From contig NZ_CP108514.1 in assembly GCF_035989305.1 (NCBI RefSeq), positions 1,913,501 to 1,977,500 on the forward strand: a DNA stretch of 64,000 bases. Direction: 5' to 3'. The position numbers and the translations under genes were made by a program. The stretch is from Streptomyces sp. NBC_01233 (GTDB lineage: Bacteria; Actinomycetota; Actinomycetes; Streptomycetales; Streptomycetaceae). The notes beneath the pieces are model-generated. The model saw nothing but the letters and a program-made list of their open reading frames with translations, ran no database searches and was not told where the DNA came from. Shown here in pieces: positions 8,652-18,467 of this stretch. Position 1 is the stretch's first letter; each line of letters starts with the position of its first letter.

Positions 8652-9569
8652 CTACCAGCCGCGGTTGGCGTAGCGCTCGGCCTCGGGGAGGGTGTCGCAG
8701 TTGATGCCGACCATGGCCTCGCCCAGGTTGCGGGAGGCGTCCGCGATGATCTTCGGGTCGTCGTAGAAGGTGGTGGCCTTCACGATGGCGGCGGCGCGCT
8801 TGGCCGGGTCGCCCGACTTGAAGATGCCGGAGCCGACGAAGACGCCCTCGGCACCGAGCTGGCGCATCAGCGCGGCGTCGGCGGGGGTGGCGACGCCACC
8901 GGCCGAGAACAGCACGACCGGGAGCTTGCCGAGCTCGGCGACCTCCTTGACGAGCTCGTACGGCGCGCGCAGCTCCTTGGCGGCGGCGAACAGCTCGTTG
9001 TTGTCGTAGCCGCGCAGGCGGGCGATCTCGTTCTTGATCTGGCGCAGGTGGCGGACGGCCTCGACGACGTTGCCGGTGCCGGCCTCGCCCTTCGAGCGGA
9101 TCATGGCCGCGCCCTCGGCGATGCGGCGCAGGGCCTCGCCCAGGTTGGTGGCGCCGCAGACGAAGGGGGTGGTGAACGCCCACTTGTCGGAGTGGTTGAC
9201 CTCGTCGGCCGGGGTCAGGACCTCGGACTCGTCGATGTAGTCGACGCCGAGGGACTGCAGGACCTGGGCCTCGACGAAGTGGCCGATGCGGGACTTGGCC
9301 ATGACCGGGATGGAGACGGCCTCGATGATCTCTTCGATCATGTTGGGGTCGGACATGCGGGCGACCCCGCCGTCCTTGCGGATGTCGGCCGGGACCCGCT
9401 CCAGGGCCATGACGGCGACGGCGCCCGCGTCCTCGGCGATCTTCGCCTGCTCGGCGTTGACCACGTCCATGATCACGCCGCCCTTGAGCTGCTCGGCCAT
9501 GCCGCGCTTGACGCGCGAGGTGCCGATCGCCGACTCGGCGGACTGGGGGGAGGTGGGAAGCGTGCTCAC
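8652..9569 (-). CDS. pdxS: Pyridoxal 5'-phosphate synthase lyase subunit PdxS
   Basis: TIM-barrel subunit that condenses ribose 5-phosphate, glyceraldehyde 3-phosphate and ammonia to PLP. The N-terminal segment [18 protein letters not shown], the conserved [27 protein letters not shown] (with the second catalytic Lys) and [17 protein letters not shown] are all present. At 305 residues it is the usual size. It is the first gene of the pdxS-pdxT operon; its promoter should lie in the 128-bp gap after position 9569. Confidence 0.97.
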   Translation of the reverse strand: MSTLPTSPQSAESAIGTSRVKRGMAEQLKGGVIMDVVNAEQAKIAEDAGAVAVMALERVPADIRKDGGVARMSDPNMIEEIIEAVSIPVMAKSRIGHFVEAQVLQSLGVDYIDESEVLTPADEVNHSDKWAFTTPFVCGATNLGEALRRIAEGAAMIRSKGEAGTGNVVEAVRHLRQIKNEIARLRGYDNNELFAAAKELRAPYELVKEVAELGKLPVVLFSAGGVATPADAALMRQLGAEGVFVGSGIFKSGDPAKRAAAIVKATTFYDDPKIIADASRNLGEAMVGINCDTLPEAERYANRGW

Positions 9570-9697
9570 GGATTGACCTCACTCGAAGGGAACTCGAAAG
9601 GAAGACGGGTACTACCTGCCCGAGGAAACCCCACGGGGTCAGTCCACTACAAGGGCCAATGTGGAGCCTGTGGCTCCTTCATTTGTCCCTCACGGCC

Positions 9698-10240
9698 CTA
9701 GGTGGGCCGATCGGCAAGATCCACCGGTGGCTCATCGTCCATTTCGAAGGCCAGCGGGAACGGCGCGTGCCCGGCCAGTCTGAACCAGCGGACCTTGCGA
9801 TGGCGACGCAGCGCGCGGGCGGCCCGTACGGCGTCGTTGTGGAACCGGCGGGCCATGGGCACCCGGCGGACCGCCGCCGCCAGCTCCTCCGTGGCCTGCA
9901 CCCCGCCTGGGGCCGCCTTGAGCACCTCGACGTGGTCGGCGTCGACGAAGACCGCCCGCAGCGCCTGGCTGAGCTCGCTCTCGGCGACCTCGCGGTGCTC
10001 CTCCTCGGCCTGCCGGGCGGCGTGCGCGGCCTCGTACAGCACCAGCGAGGAGGCCGGATCCAGCACCCCGGAGGTGGCCACCTCCAGCACCACCGAGGCC
10101 CGCCGTACGAGCTGCGCGTCGAGCGCGGCCCGCGCGGCGTCCATCCGCGAGTGCAGCCGGTCGAGCCGGCCGGCGGTCCAGCTGAGGTAGACCCCGACGA
10201 CTCCGAGAGCCAGGGCGATCCAGACAAGGGTTTCGATCAC
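9698..10240 (-). CDS. LemA-like membrane-anchored protein
   Basis: 180 residues with one N-terminal membrane helix (TLVWIALALGVVGVYLSW) followed by a long helical domain. The pattern RLDRLHSRMDAARAALDAQLVRRASVV resembles the LemA core, and PMARRFHNDAVRAAR plus the closing FPLAFEMDD match the end of LemA domains. The function of the family is unsettled. No partner gene is obvious; the neighbours are pdxS and a divergent small membrane protein. Confidence 0.7.
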   Translation of the reverse strand: MIETLVWIALALGVVGVYLSWTAGRLDRLHSRMDAARAALDAQLVRRASVVLEVATSGVLDPASSLVLYEAAHAARQAEEEHREVAESELSQALRAVFVDADHVEVLKAAPGGVQATEELAAAVRRVPMARRFHNDAVRAARALRRHRKVRWFRLAGHAPFPLAFEMDDEPPVDLADRPT

Positions 10241-10341
10241 GCTGCGCGACCCTACCGCTCCGCGAGGCGCCGACCCCCATCGGCCTCGCCCCTGCCCGGC
10301 CCGTTCCCTTAGGCTGCGTGATCCACATCGTTCGGGGGATC

Positions 10342-10935
10342 ATGAATCACACGCGTTACCGCAGACCGTCGGCCCTCCTGCTGCTGACCGTGGGGATCGC
10401 TTGCGCCGCCGCGGTCGTGGCCGGGATCGAATCGGGCGAAGAGGGCGGTCTGGTCCTGCTGACCGACCTCCACGAGTACCTCGTCCCGCTGGGGTGGCTG
10501 GCCGTGGCCACGCTCACGGGGGCGGTCCTGCTGGGGCTTGCGAGGTCCCCGCTGCGCCTGCCCCTGGTCACCGCCCTGCTCGTCGTCGGCGTCCCGATGA
10601 TGCTTCTCGCCGGCTTCGTCTCCGCGACCTTCGGCGCCTCGAGCACGGAGGAGACGACCGAGCCGGCTCCCGGACGCGGCGACCGCCGGTTGGTCGTCGA
10701 GAGGGACAGCAGCCTCCTCGACCCCGTCTGGCACGTCTACGTCCAGCAGGGGAGCCGACTCCTGGAACGCCGCTGGCGTGTCGGCTCCTTCAACGGCGAC
10801 TCCGACGCCAACGCGCTCCGCGAGACCGTGTGGACCTCCCCCGACCGGATCCGCATGACCACGGAGGAGGGCGCGGTCCACGAAGTGACCGTCACCCCCG
10901 GCGGCCGGCCCGACCGGGTCGTCTCCGTCGGGTAG
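10342..10935 (+). CDS. Small integral membrane protein with extracytoplasmic tail
   Basis: I do not recognise this protein. The 197 residues (ATG at 10342 behind GGGGGA; a GTG at 10318 is possible) show three hydrophobic segments (about 14-32, 48-65 and 73-98). A roughly 95-residue polar domain follows that ends TVTPGGRPDRVVSVG. The arrangement fits a membrane-anchored extracellular domain. The gene is flanked by the divergent LemA-like gene and the convergent pimA. Confidence 0.65.
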   Translation: MNHTRYRRPSALLLLTVGIACAAAVVAGIESGEEGGLVLLTDLHEYLVPLGWLAVATLTGAVLLGLARSPLRLPLVTALLVVGVPMMLLAGFVSATFGASSTEETTEPAPGRGDRRLVVERDSSLLDPVWHVYVQQGSRLLERRWRVGSFNGDSDANALRETVWTSPDRIRMTTEEGAVHEVTVTPGGRPDRVVSVG

Positions 10936-10961
10936 CGCCCCGGCGGGTCCTGGCCGGGAGG

Positions 10962-12134
10962 TCAGGACGAGGTGTCGCGGGAGAAGCCCAGGCGGGTGCG
11001 CAGGCTGGTGCTGCGGTCGTCCTCGGCCACCGCCGCCGCGCCGTCCGTGACCGTCTCGTAGACCGCCAGGATGTCCGCTCCGACCGTGGACCAGTCGAAG
11101 CGGCGGACGTGCGCCGAGCCGCTGGCGCTGAGCCTGGCCCGGCGGGCCGGATCGCGCAGGAGGGTGATCGCCGCCGTCGCCAGGGCGTCGGCGTTCTCGT
11201 TGGCGAAGAGGTCTCCGGCCCCGCCCTGGTCCAGGACCTGCGCGAAGGCGTCCAGGTCCGATGCCAGGACCGCGGCGCCCGCCGACAGGGCCTCGACCAG
11301 GATGATGCCGAAGCTCTCGCCGCCGGTGTTCGGGGCGACGTACACGTCCACGCTGCGCAGCAGCCGTGCCTTGTCCTCGTCCGAGACCATGCCGAGGAAC
11401 TCGACCCGTCGGCGGAGTTCCGCGGGCAGCGAGGCCACCGCCTCCTCCTCGTCGCCGCGGCCGGCGACGAGCAGCCGGACGTCCGGGCAGGCCTCCACGA
11501 TCTTCGGGAAGGCCTCCATCAGCACCGGAAGGCCCTTGCGCGGCTCGTCGATGCGGCCGATGAAGCCCAGGGTCTGCCCGGACCAGTCGGGGTTCGGGTC
11601 GGCCTTGGCGAAGAAGTCCACGTCGACCCCGTTGGGGATGACGACCGCGTCGCCGCCGAGGTGCTCCACCAGCGTGCGCCGCGCGTACTCGCTCACCGCG
11701 ATCCGCGCGCTGATCTTCTCCAGCGCCGGCTGGAGGATCGGGTACGCCGCGATCATGGCGCGCGAGCGCGGGTTCGAGGTGTGGAAGGTGGCCACGATCG
11801 GGCCCTGCGCGGCCCAGCAGGACAGCAGCCCCAGCGAGGGCGACGCCGGCTCGTGGATGTGGATCACGTCGAAGGTGCCGTCGTGCAGCCAGCGCCGTAC
11901 GCGCGCGGCGGAGAGGAACCCGAAGTTGAGGCGGGCCACCGAGCCGTTGTAGGGCACCGGCACCGCCCGTCCCGCCGAGACCACGTAGGGCGGCAGTGGG
12001 GTCTCGTCGTCCGCCGGGGCCAGGACCGACACCTCGTGGCCGAGACGGATCAGGTGCTCGGCCAGATCCCGGATGTGGAACTGGACGCCACCCGGCACGT
12101 CCCACGAGTAGGGGCACACGATGCCGATCTTCAC
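10962..12134 (-). CDS. pimA: Phosphatidylinositol alpha-mannosyltransferase PimA
   Basis: GT-B (GT4) glycosyltransferase that adds the first mannose from GDP-mannose to phosphatidylinositol. The N-terminus MKIGIVCPYSWDVPGGVQFH carries the GGVQ loop. The C-terminal donor domain has FIGRIDEPRKGLPVL and the EX7E-type motif GESFGIILVEALSAG. The length is 390 residues. The GTG start overlaps the stop of the upstream acyltransferase gene by 1 base (TAGTG), making a tightly coupled pgsA-acyltransferase-pimA operon. Confidence 0.93.
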   Translation of the reverse strand: MKIGIVCPYSWDVPGGVQFHIRDLAEHLIRLGHEVSVLAPADDETPLPPYVVSAGRAVPVPYNGSVARLNFGFLSAARVRRWLHDGTFDVIHIHEPASPSLGLLSCWAAQGPIVATFHTSNPRSRAMIAAYPILQPALEKISARIAVSEYARRTLVEHLGGDAVVIPNGVDVDFFAKADPNPDWSGQTLGFIGRIDEPRKGLPVLMEAFPKIVEACPDVRLLVAGRGDEEEAVASLPAELRRRVEFLGMVSDEDKARLLRSVDVYVAPNTGGESFGIILVEALSAGAAVLASDLDAFAQVLDQGGAGDLFANENADALATAAITLLRDPARRARLSASGSAHVRRFDWSTVGADILAVYETVTDGAAAVAEDDRSTSLRTRLGFSRDTSS

Positions 12135-13036
12135 TACGCGCGCTCCTCCAGGTCGTCCAGCCACAGTCGCTGCAGCATGTGCCAGTCCTCCGGGTGCTCG
12201 GCGATCCCCCAGGCGAAGGCGTCCGCCACCGCCTGCGTCATGACGGCGGTCTTCTCGATCCGCGTGCCGTTCTTCGGCACCTCCACCTCGGGGTGGATGC
12301 GGCCGTACATCTTCGGCGTGTCCCCGTAGTGCAGGGTGGCCGGGAGCAGGACCGCACCGGTCTGCTGGGCCAGCAGCGCCGGCCCGGCCGGCATGCGCGC
12401 CGTGGAGCCGAAGAACTCCACCTCGACCCCGGAGGCCGACAGGTCCCGGTCGGCGACCAGGCAGACCAGGCCGCCGGAGCGGAGCCGGCGGGCGAGGGTG
12501 CCGAAGGCGGCGCCGCCGCTGTGCGGCAGGACCTCCATGCCCAGGCTCTCCCGGTAGGCCACGAAGCGGTCGTAGAGGGTCTCGGGCTTGAGCCGCTCGG
12601 CGACCGTGGTGAACGGGACGCCGATGTGGCCGATGGCCCAGGCCCCGGCGAGGTCCCAGTTGGCGAGGTGCGGCAGTGCGACGACGACCCCGCGCCCGGA
12701 CGCGATGGCGTCGCGCAGGAGGTGCTCGTCCTTGAACTCGACGTCCGTGCTGAACCGCTCCGGGTCCATGGTCGGCAGCCGGAAGGACTCCATCCAGTAC
12801 CGCATGTACGAGCGCATGCCCGCCTTGGACAGCTCGCGCAGCCGCTCCGGACCGGCGTCGGGCACCACGCGGGCCAGATTCGACTCCAGCCGCAGCACGC
12901 TCTTGCCTCGCCGCTTCCACGCGAAGTCCGCGATCCGCCGGCCCAGGGCCACCGCGGCCTGCTCGGGCAGCTTCTTGACCCCGGCCCAGCCGAGCCCGTA
13001 CAGCCCGCTGACCAGCTTGTCCTGTGCGCTGCCCAT
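12134..13036 (-). CDS. Phosphatidylinositol mannoside acyltransferase (PatA-type)
   Basis: 300-residue LpxL/HtrB-superfamily acyltransferase that acylates the mannose of PIM1/PIM2. The motif PHLANWDLAGA, with the catalytic His and Asp spaced HxxxxD, lies at about residues 127-137. LVCLVADRDLSASGVEVEFFG and ARMPAGPALLAQQTGA follow, as in mycobacterial PatA. The ATG overlaps the pgsA stop by one base (TGATG). The context (PIP synthase upstream, PimA downstream) supports the PIM assignment. Confidence 0.9.
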   Translation of the reverse strand: MGSAQDKLVSGLYGLGWAGVKKLPEQAAVALGRRIADFAWKRRGKSVLRLESNLARVVPDAGPERLRELSKAGMRSYMRYWMESFRLPTMDPERFSTDVEFKDEHLLRDAIASGRGVVVALPHLANWDLAGAWAIGHIGVPFTTVAERLKPETLYDRFVAYRESLGMEVLPHSGGAAFGTLARRLRSGGLVCLVADRDLSASGVEVEFFGSTARMPAGPALLAQQTGAVLLPATLHYGDTPKMYGRIHPEVEVPKNGTRIEKTAVMTQAVADAFAWGIAEHPEDWHMLQRLWLDDLEERA

Positions 13037-13695
13037 CAGGCTGCGCCGCCGTCGGCAGCGGCAGCCTCGGCCTCGGCCGACTCGCGGCGTACGGTGACCA
13101 CCCGCTGGATCAGCGTGACGAGCGAGCCCACGGCCACGATCCACAGCGCGATCGGCAGCAGCACCCCGATCCAGGACGGCACGCCGAAGGTCTGCAGCCC
13201 CGACAGGCCGGCCGCGACCAGCGAGATCACCAGGCGCTCGGCCCGCTCGATGAGCCCGTTGACGGCCACCGGGAGCCCGATCGACTCGCCGCGCGCCTTC
13301 GTGTACGAGACGACCTGCCCGCTGGCCAGGCAGAAGATCGCCACCGCGCAGAGGACGTTGTCGTTCCCGGATCCCGCGTACCAGAGCGCGAGACCGCCGA
13401 AGATCGCCGCGTCCGCCACCCGGTCGAGGGTGGAGTCGAGGAAGGCTCCCCAGCGGCTGGAGATGCCGGCCTGGCGGGCCATGTTCCCGTCCACCAGGTC
13501 GGAGAAGACGAAGAGGGTGATGGTGATCGTGCCCCAGAAGAACTCGCCCCGGGGGAAGAAGAACAGCGCTCCCGCCACCACTCCGGCCGTGCCGATCAGG
13601 GTGACCGCGTCCGGGCTCACCCCCCGCCGGAGCAGAAAAGCGGCGAATGGCGTGAGAACACGCGTGAAGAATGCACGCGCGTACTTGTTCAGCAT
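13036..13695 (-). CDS. pgsA: Phosphatidylinositol phosphate synthase (CDP-alcohol phosphatidyltransferase)
   Basis: 219-residue membrane enzyme that transfers phosphatidyl from CDP-diacylglycerol to an inositol phosphate in actinobacteria. The CDP-alcohol signature is complete: DLVDGNMAR, then G, then FLDSTLDRVAD, at about residues 66-92, supplying the metal-binding Asp residues. Six hydrophobic helices are visible. It is first in the three-gene PIM operon. The close relative phosphatidylglycerophosphate synthase is the alternative, but the neighbours favour inositol. Confidence 0.9.
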   Translation of the reverse strand: MLNKYARAFFTRVLTPFAAFLLRRGVSPDAVTLIGTAGVVAGALFFFPRGEFFWGTITITLFVFSDLVDGNMARQAGISSRWGAFLDSTLDRVADAAIFGGLALWYAGSGNDNVLCAVAIFCLASGQVVSYTKARGESIGLPVAVNGLIERAERLVISLVAAGLSGLQTFGVPSWIGVLLPIALWIVAVGSLVTLIQRVVTVRRESAEAEAAAADGGAA

Positions 13696-13991
13696 GGCCT
13701 TCCCGGAGGGTCGCTGGGCCGCACGGCCACCACGGCCACCGGCTGGCCCATCGTAGCCAGCACGCCGCCGCCCGAACGCCGCGCACCCACCGGTTCGTGC
13801 CGCGTAAGACGTACTTCACGTCACGGACCGCCTCCGGTGCGCCCCGGGTACGTGCCCGGTACGACGTATGGACGCGGTGTGACACCAGTGCAAAGCTCGA
13901 AGAACCCCGTGTTCCTCATCCGAGGAGCCGCGCAAGGAATCGATCATGGAACCCACCCTCCTCACCGTCACCACCGGGAGGCACGAGCACC

Positions 13992-16187
13992 ATGGGAGCC
14001 ACATCACACCAAGCCGGAGCCGCCGGCAGGGCACTGACGGCCGACCGCCCTTCCTCCATCCGGAACGTCGTGCTGGTCGGCCACAGCGGATCCGGCAAGA
14101 CCACGCTCGTCGAAGCCCTCGCCCTGACCGCCGGAGCGGTCAACCGGGCCGGCCGCGTCGAGGACGGCGCCACCGTCTCCGACTACGACGAGATCGAGCA
14201 CCGTCGGCAGCGCTCCGTCCAGCTGTCCCTCGTCCCCGTCGAATGGGGCGGGATCAAGATCAATATCCTGGACACCCCGGGATACGCCGACTTCGTCGGG
14301 GAACTCAGGGCCGGTCTGCGTGCCGCGGACGCGGCCCTTTTCGTCGTCTCGGCCTCGGACGGCGTCGACGGGGCCACCCGCATGGTCTGGGACGAGTGCG
14401 AGGCCGTCGGGATGCCCCGCGCCATCGTCGTGACCCACCTGGAGGCCGCCCGCTCCGACTACGCGCAGATGACCACCGTCTGCGGCGAGATCTTCGGCGC
14501 CGAGGACCCCGACGCGGTCATCCCCCTCTACCTCCCCCTGCACGGCCCGGCCGGACCCGACGGCCACGCCCCCGTCGCCGGTCTGCTCGGCCTGCTCTCC
14601 CAGCGCGTCTACGAGTACTCCTCCGGCGAGCGCGTGGAGCGCGACCCGGACCCCGCCGAGCTCGCGCTCATCGCCGACGCCCGCTCCCGCCTCATCGAGG
14701 GGATCATCGCCGAGAGCGAGGACGAGAGCCTCATGGACCGCTACCTCGGCGGCGAGGACATCGACGTCAAGACACTCGTCGACGACCTGGAGCGGGCCGT
14801 CGCCCGCGGCACCTTCCACCCCGTCCTGATGGCCGCGCCCGCCACCGACGGCGCCCGCCAGGGGCTCGGCACGGTGGAACTCCTCGAACTGGTCACCGGC
14901 GGCTTCCCCACCCCCCTGGAACGCGGCGCCGTCACGGTCACCCGCCCCGACGGCTCCGCCCGCCCCGACATCACCTGCGATCCCGCCGGCCCCCTGGTCG
15001 CCGAGGTCGTCAAGACCTCCTCCGACCCCTACGTCGGCCGCGTCTCCCTCGTCCGCGTCTTCTCCGGCACCCTGAAGGCCGAGGAGACCGTCCACGTCAG
15101 CGGGCACGGGCTCGCCGACCGGGGCCACGAGGACCACGACGTCGACGAGCGGATCGGCACCCTCACCGGCCCCTTCGGCAAACATCAGCGCGCCCTGACC
15201 CAGTGCATCGCCGGCGACCTGGCCTGCGTGGCCAAACTCACCCGCGCGGAGACCGGCGACACCCTCTCCGCCAAGGACGACCCGCTCCTCATGGAGCCCT
15301 GGACCATGCCCGACCCGCTGCTCCCCCTCGCCATCGAGGCCCACAGCAAGGCCGACGAGGACAAGCTCTCCCAGGGCCTGGCCCGGCTCGTCGCCGAGGA
15401 CCCGACCATGCGGCTGGAGCAGAACCCGCACACCCACCAGGTCGTCCTGTGGTGCCTGGGCGAGGCCCACCAGGACGTCGCCCTGGAACGGCTGCGCACC
15501 CGCTACGGCGTCCAGGTCGACCCCGTCCCGCACAAGGTGAGCCTGCGCGAGACCTTCGCCGCCAAGGCCGCCGGCCGCGGCCGGCACGTCAAGCAGTCCG
15601 GCGGCCACGGCCAGTTCGCCATCTGCGAGATCGAGGTGGAGCCGCTCCCGCCGGGCAGCGGCATCGAGTTCGTCGACAAGGTCGTCGGCGGCGCCGTGCC
15701 CCGCCAGTTCATCCCGTCCGTGGAGAAGGGCGTACGCGGCCAGGCCGCCCGCGGGGTCGCGGCCGGCTACCCGCTGGTCGACGTGCGCATCACCCTCCTC
15801 GACGGCAAGGCCCACTCGGTGGACTCCTCCGACGCCGCCTTCCAGACGGCCGGCGCCCTCGCACTGCGCGAGGCCGCCGCCGAGGCCCGCATCGACCTCC
15901 TCGAACCGGTCGCCGAGCTCGCCGTCCTCGTCCCCGACGAGTACGTGGGCCCGGTCATGAGCGATCTCGCGGGCCGCCGCGGCCGCGTCGTCGGCACCGA
16001 CCAGGCCGGCCCCGGGCGCACCCGGGTCCGCGCCGAGATCCCCGAGATCGAGATCGGCCGCTACGCCGTGGAGCTGCGCTCCGTCTCGCACGGCACGGGA
16101 CGCTTCGCCCGGGCCTATGCCCGCCACGAGCCCATGCCACCTCAGATCGCGGAAAAGGTCCGCGAACAGCCTGAGAAGGGAAGCTAG
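13992..16187 (+). CDS. Elongation factor G-like GTPase (EF-G2 type)
   Basis: 731-residue paralogue of EF-G. The P-loop is GHSGSGKT (residues 30-37) and the G3 motif DTPGYADF (94-101). The usual G4 motif NKxD is replaced by THLE (148-151), so guanine recognition may differ. Domains II-V follow, ending in EIPEIEIGRYAVELRSVSHGTG, typical of EF-G domain V. I start at the ATG at 13992 behind GGGAGG; the frame is open further upstream without a good ribosome site. The role of this subfamily is not established. It is divergent from pgsA across a 296-bp gap with no gene. Confidence 0.88.
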   Translation: MGATSHQAGAAGRALTADRPSSIRNVVLVGHSGSGKTTLVEALALTAGAVNRAGRVEDGATVSDYDEIEHRRQRSVQLSLVPVEWGGIKINILDTPGYADFVGELRAGLRAADAALFVVSASDGVDGATRMVWDECEAVGMPRAIVVTHLEAARSDYAQMTTVCGEIFGAEDPDAVIPLYLPLHGPAGPDGHAPVAGLLGLLSQRVYEYSSGERVERDPDPAELALIADARSRLIEGIIAESEDESLMDRYLGGEDIDVKTLVDDLERAVARGTFHPVLMAAPATDGARQGLGTVELLELVTGGFPTPLERGAVTVTRPDGSARPDITCDPAGPLVAEVVKTSSDPYVGRVSLVRVFSGTLKAEETVHVSGHGLADRGHEDHDVDERIGTLTGPFGKHQRALTQCIAGDLACVAKLTRAETGDTLSAKDDPLLMEPWTMPDPLLPLAIEAHSKADEDKLSQGLARLVAEDPTMRLEQNPHTHQVVLWCLGEAHQDVALERLRTRYGVQVDPVPHKVSLRETFAAKAAGRGRHVKQSGGHGQFAICEIEVEPLPPGSGIEFVDKVVGGAVPRQFIPSVEKGVRGQAARGVAAGYPLVDVRITLLDGKAHSVDSSDAAFQTAGALALREAAAEARIDLLEPVAELAVLVPDEYVGPVMSDLAGRRGRVVGTDQAGPGRTRVRAEIPEIEIGRYAVELRSVSHGTGRFARAYARHEPMPPQIAEKVREQPEKGS

Positions 16188-16207
16188 TTGACATAGCGTC
16201 GGGGAAG

Positions 16208-16239
16208 GCCGCCCACCCAACCAGCTTGCGGTGGGCGGC
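16208..16239 (+). terminator. Terminator after EF-G-like gene
   Basis: Inverted repeat GCCGCCCACC / GGTGGGCGGC with a 12-base loop, followed by ATTTCC, 20 bases past the stop codon. Confidence 0.7.
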
Positions 16240-16317
16240 ATTTCCCTGTCCCATGACCATGGGGCGAGATCCGCCGATAGGCTCATCGGCGCACCAAAAG
16301 AGCACGAACGCACAGCG

Positions 16318-17997
16318 ATGGGGGCAGCGGTGGCGGACGACGGATTCGACTTCAGGCCCGGAGCGCAGATTCCTCTCCTGGGTGGCGGTGGGCAGACGGC
16401 GGCGACCAACGCCCTCGCCTCGGCCGCGTACCGCGACGGCGGCCAGGACAGCAGACTGGAGAAGATACTCACCGCCAACAGCGAGAACCACCCCGCGACG
16501 GTCAAGCCCCCGAAGCTCTCCCTCTTCGAGCCCAGCCTCGGCGAGGCCTTCTGCCGCGCCGTCGAGGCCCGCACCCTGGGCCCGGGCCGCAAGCCGCTGA
16601 TCCAGTCCTTCGGCGCCGATCCGCAGACCGTGGTGGAGCACTGCCTGGCCGCCTCCCACATCCGCAAGGAACGCGACCGCAGGCTCCGGCTGATCATGCT
16701 GGTCTGCGGCGTGCTGTTCCTGCCCGGTCTGCTGCTGTGGCTGGGCCTGTTCCAGCTCCGCAAGAGCCTGGCCTCCAAGGAGGGCAAGCGCGGCTCCTGG
16801 ATCAGCACCGCGGTCCTGGTCGGCGTCGCGCTCGTGGTGGCCGTCCTGATGTTCCGGCTGCCGCTCACCGGCTTCCTCGGCCTCTACGTGCGCGGCTTGA
16901 TCATCGCCCCGGCCCTGGGCTGGCTGCTGGCCCGCCGGACCTGCGAGGCCACCGCCAAGGACCTGCGCGCCCGCTGGGACGGGCTGCTGTCCGGCGGCGG
17001 GGTCGGCGCCAAGATCCCGGAGGCCGTGCCCGGCAACCCCGACGAGAAGGCGCGCGAGGACCTGCGCCACCAGCTCGCCAAGCTCACCGCGGAGGACCGC
17101 AGCAACCAGGTCTTCTACGCGGGGCCCAAGGGCATCCTCGGCATGGGCACCCGCTGGGGCAGCTGGCAGATGGCCGAGGAGCTCGCCCCCAAGAACGAGG
17201 GGATGGAGATCCACCCCTTCCGCAGCTGGGACGTCATACGCGCGATCGACGCCCACCTCCGCAAGCTGGAGCGGGGCCCCCTGCACACCGGCGGGTTCCC
17301 GCCCGCCGCGATCCAGCACTGGATCGTCACCCCGATCGGCGAGGGCGCCGGCGAAGTGGCCCGCCCCACCGGTGAGAACGTCGACGCCTTCCTCATCAAG
17401 CCGCACGAGATCACCCGGATCTGCAACGAGCAGCAGTTCAGCGCCGGGAACCGGCACTACCTGGGCATCCAGTACCCGCTCTGGGACGGCCAGCTCGTCA
17501 TCAACATGCTGGTCACGGTCACCGTGCTCTACAAGACCCTGCGCGTGGACGTCACCGCCCACGCCCTGGGCCCCGTGCACGGCCTGTTCACGACGAAGTC
17601 CGCGGCCCCGGTGGTGGAGGTCCCCAAGAGCATCCGCTTCTGGGAGACCGTGGAGCGCCCGCTGCCGCTGGTGAACGCCCAGGAGGTGGTACGCCTGGCC
17701 GTGCGGGCCCCGCTGACCTGGTACCCGCCGATCCTCGACTTCTTCGGCGGCAAGCTGGTCCTGCCCGAGCCGTTCGGCCTGCGCCACGTCTGGGCGAGCT
17801 CGATGTGGCGCCACCGGTTCATGGCGGACGACGCGCTGCGCACGGTGGCTCCGGTCCTGCGCTCGATCCACGCCGCGACGTTCAAGGTGCTGGAGGAGAA
17901 CGGCGTCGACACCGACCGCTTCACCAACCGCTCCTCGATCATGAGCGGGCTCATCCAGGAGCCGTCGCCGCGCAAGGCCGACGTCTACGACGCGTAG
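16318..17997 (+). CDS. Unknown membrane protein, about 560 residues
   Basis: I cannot assign a function. The N-terminal 120 residues are soluble. Two or three hydrophobic stretches follow (LIMLVCGVLFLPGLLLWLGL; WISTAVLVGVALVVAVLMF; a third near LTGFLGLYVRGLIIAPALGWLLA). The remaining roughly 340 residues look globular, with a further hydrophobic segment at LVINMLVTVTVLYKTL. The start is ambiguous: ATG at 16318, or GTG at 16330 with the better-placed GGGGG ribosome site. It precedes the DUF1992 gene by 56 bp. Confidence 0.8.
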   Translation: MGAAVADDGFDFRPGAQIPLLGGGGQTAATNALASAAYRDGGQDSRLEKILTANSENHPATVKPPKLSLFEPSLGEAFCRAVEARTLGPGRKPLIQSFGADPQTVVEHCLAASHIRKERDRRLRLIMLVCGVLFLPGLLLWLGLFQLRKSLASKEGKRGSWISTAVLVGVALVVAVLMFRLPLTGFLGLYVRGLIIAPALGWLLARRTCEATAKDLRARWDGLLSGGGVGAKIPEAVPGNPDEKAREDLRHQLAKLTAEDRSNQVFYAGPKGILGMGTRWGSWQMAEELAPKNEGMEIHPFRSWDVIRAIDAHLRKLERGPLHTGGFPPAAIQHWIVTPIGEGAGEVARPTGENVDAFLIKPHEITRICNEQQFSAGNRHYLGIQYPLWDGQLVINMLVTVTVLYKTLRVDVTAHALGPVHGLFTTKSAAPVVEVPKSIRFWETVERPLPLVNAQEVVRLAVRAPLTWYPPILDFFGGKLVLPEPFGLRHVWASSMWRHRFMADDALRTVAPVLRSIHAATFKVLEENGVDTDRFTNRSSIMSGLIQEPSPRKADVYDA

Positions 17998-18053
17998 GTA
18001 GGCTGGAGGCGCGGGCAGGGGCAGGGGCATCCCTATGATCCGGAGGAGCGGCC

Positions 18054-18467
18054 GTGACGGAGCGCAAACCGCCTGGCGTCAGCTTCGAGTCCTTCGTGGA
18101 CCGGCAGATCCGACAGGCCGCCGAGCGGGGCGACTTCGAGAACCTGCCCGGCTACGGCAAGCCGCTGGCCTCCCTCGACGCGCCGTACGACGAGCTGTGG
18201 TGGATCAAGGGCAAGTTGCACCGCGAGGGGTTCGCCGTCCTGCCTCCGGCGCTCGCGCTGCGCAAGGAGGCGGAGGACGCCCGGGAGGCCGCGCTCGCGG
18301 CCCGCTCCGAGCGCCAGGTGCGGGACGTCCTCGCGGCGGTCAACGAGAAGATCCGCGCCGCCCTGCTCAGGCCCCCGCCGGGACCGCCCCTGGGCCTGAC
18401 CGAATTCGACGTCGAGGCCGTGCTGGAGACGTGGCGCGAGAGCCGTGCGGGCCGATCGGCCGACTGA
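18054..18467 (+). CDS. DUF1992 (DnaJ-homologue C28-like) protein
   Basis: 137-residue soluble protein. FESFVDRQIRQAAERGDFENLPGYGKPL near the N-terminus is the hallmark of DUF1992, whose function is unknown. GTG start with GGAGG eleven bases upstream. Its TGA is directly abutted by the stop codon of the convergent HIT gene, leaving no intergenic base, so terminators must lie inside the opposing gene or be absent. Confidence 0.85.
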   Translation: MTERKPPGVSFESFVDRQIRQAAERGDFENLPGYGKPLASLDAPYDELWWIKGKLHREGFAVLPPALALRKEAEDAREAALAARSERQVRDVLAAVNEKIRAALLRPPPGPPLGLTEFDVEAVLETWRESRAGRSAD

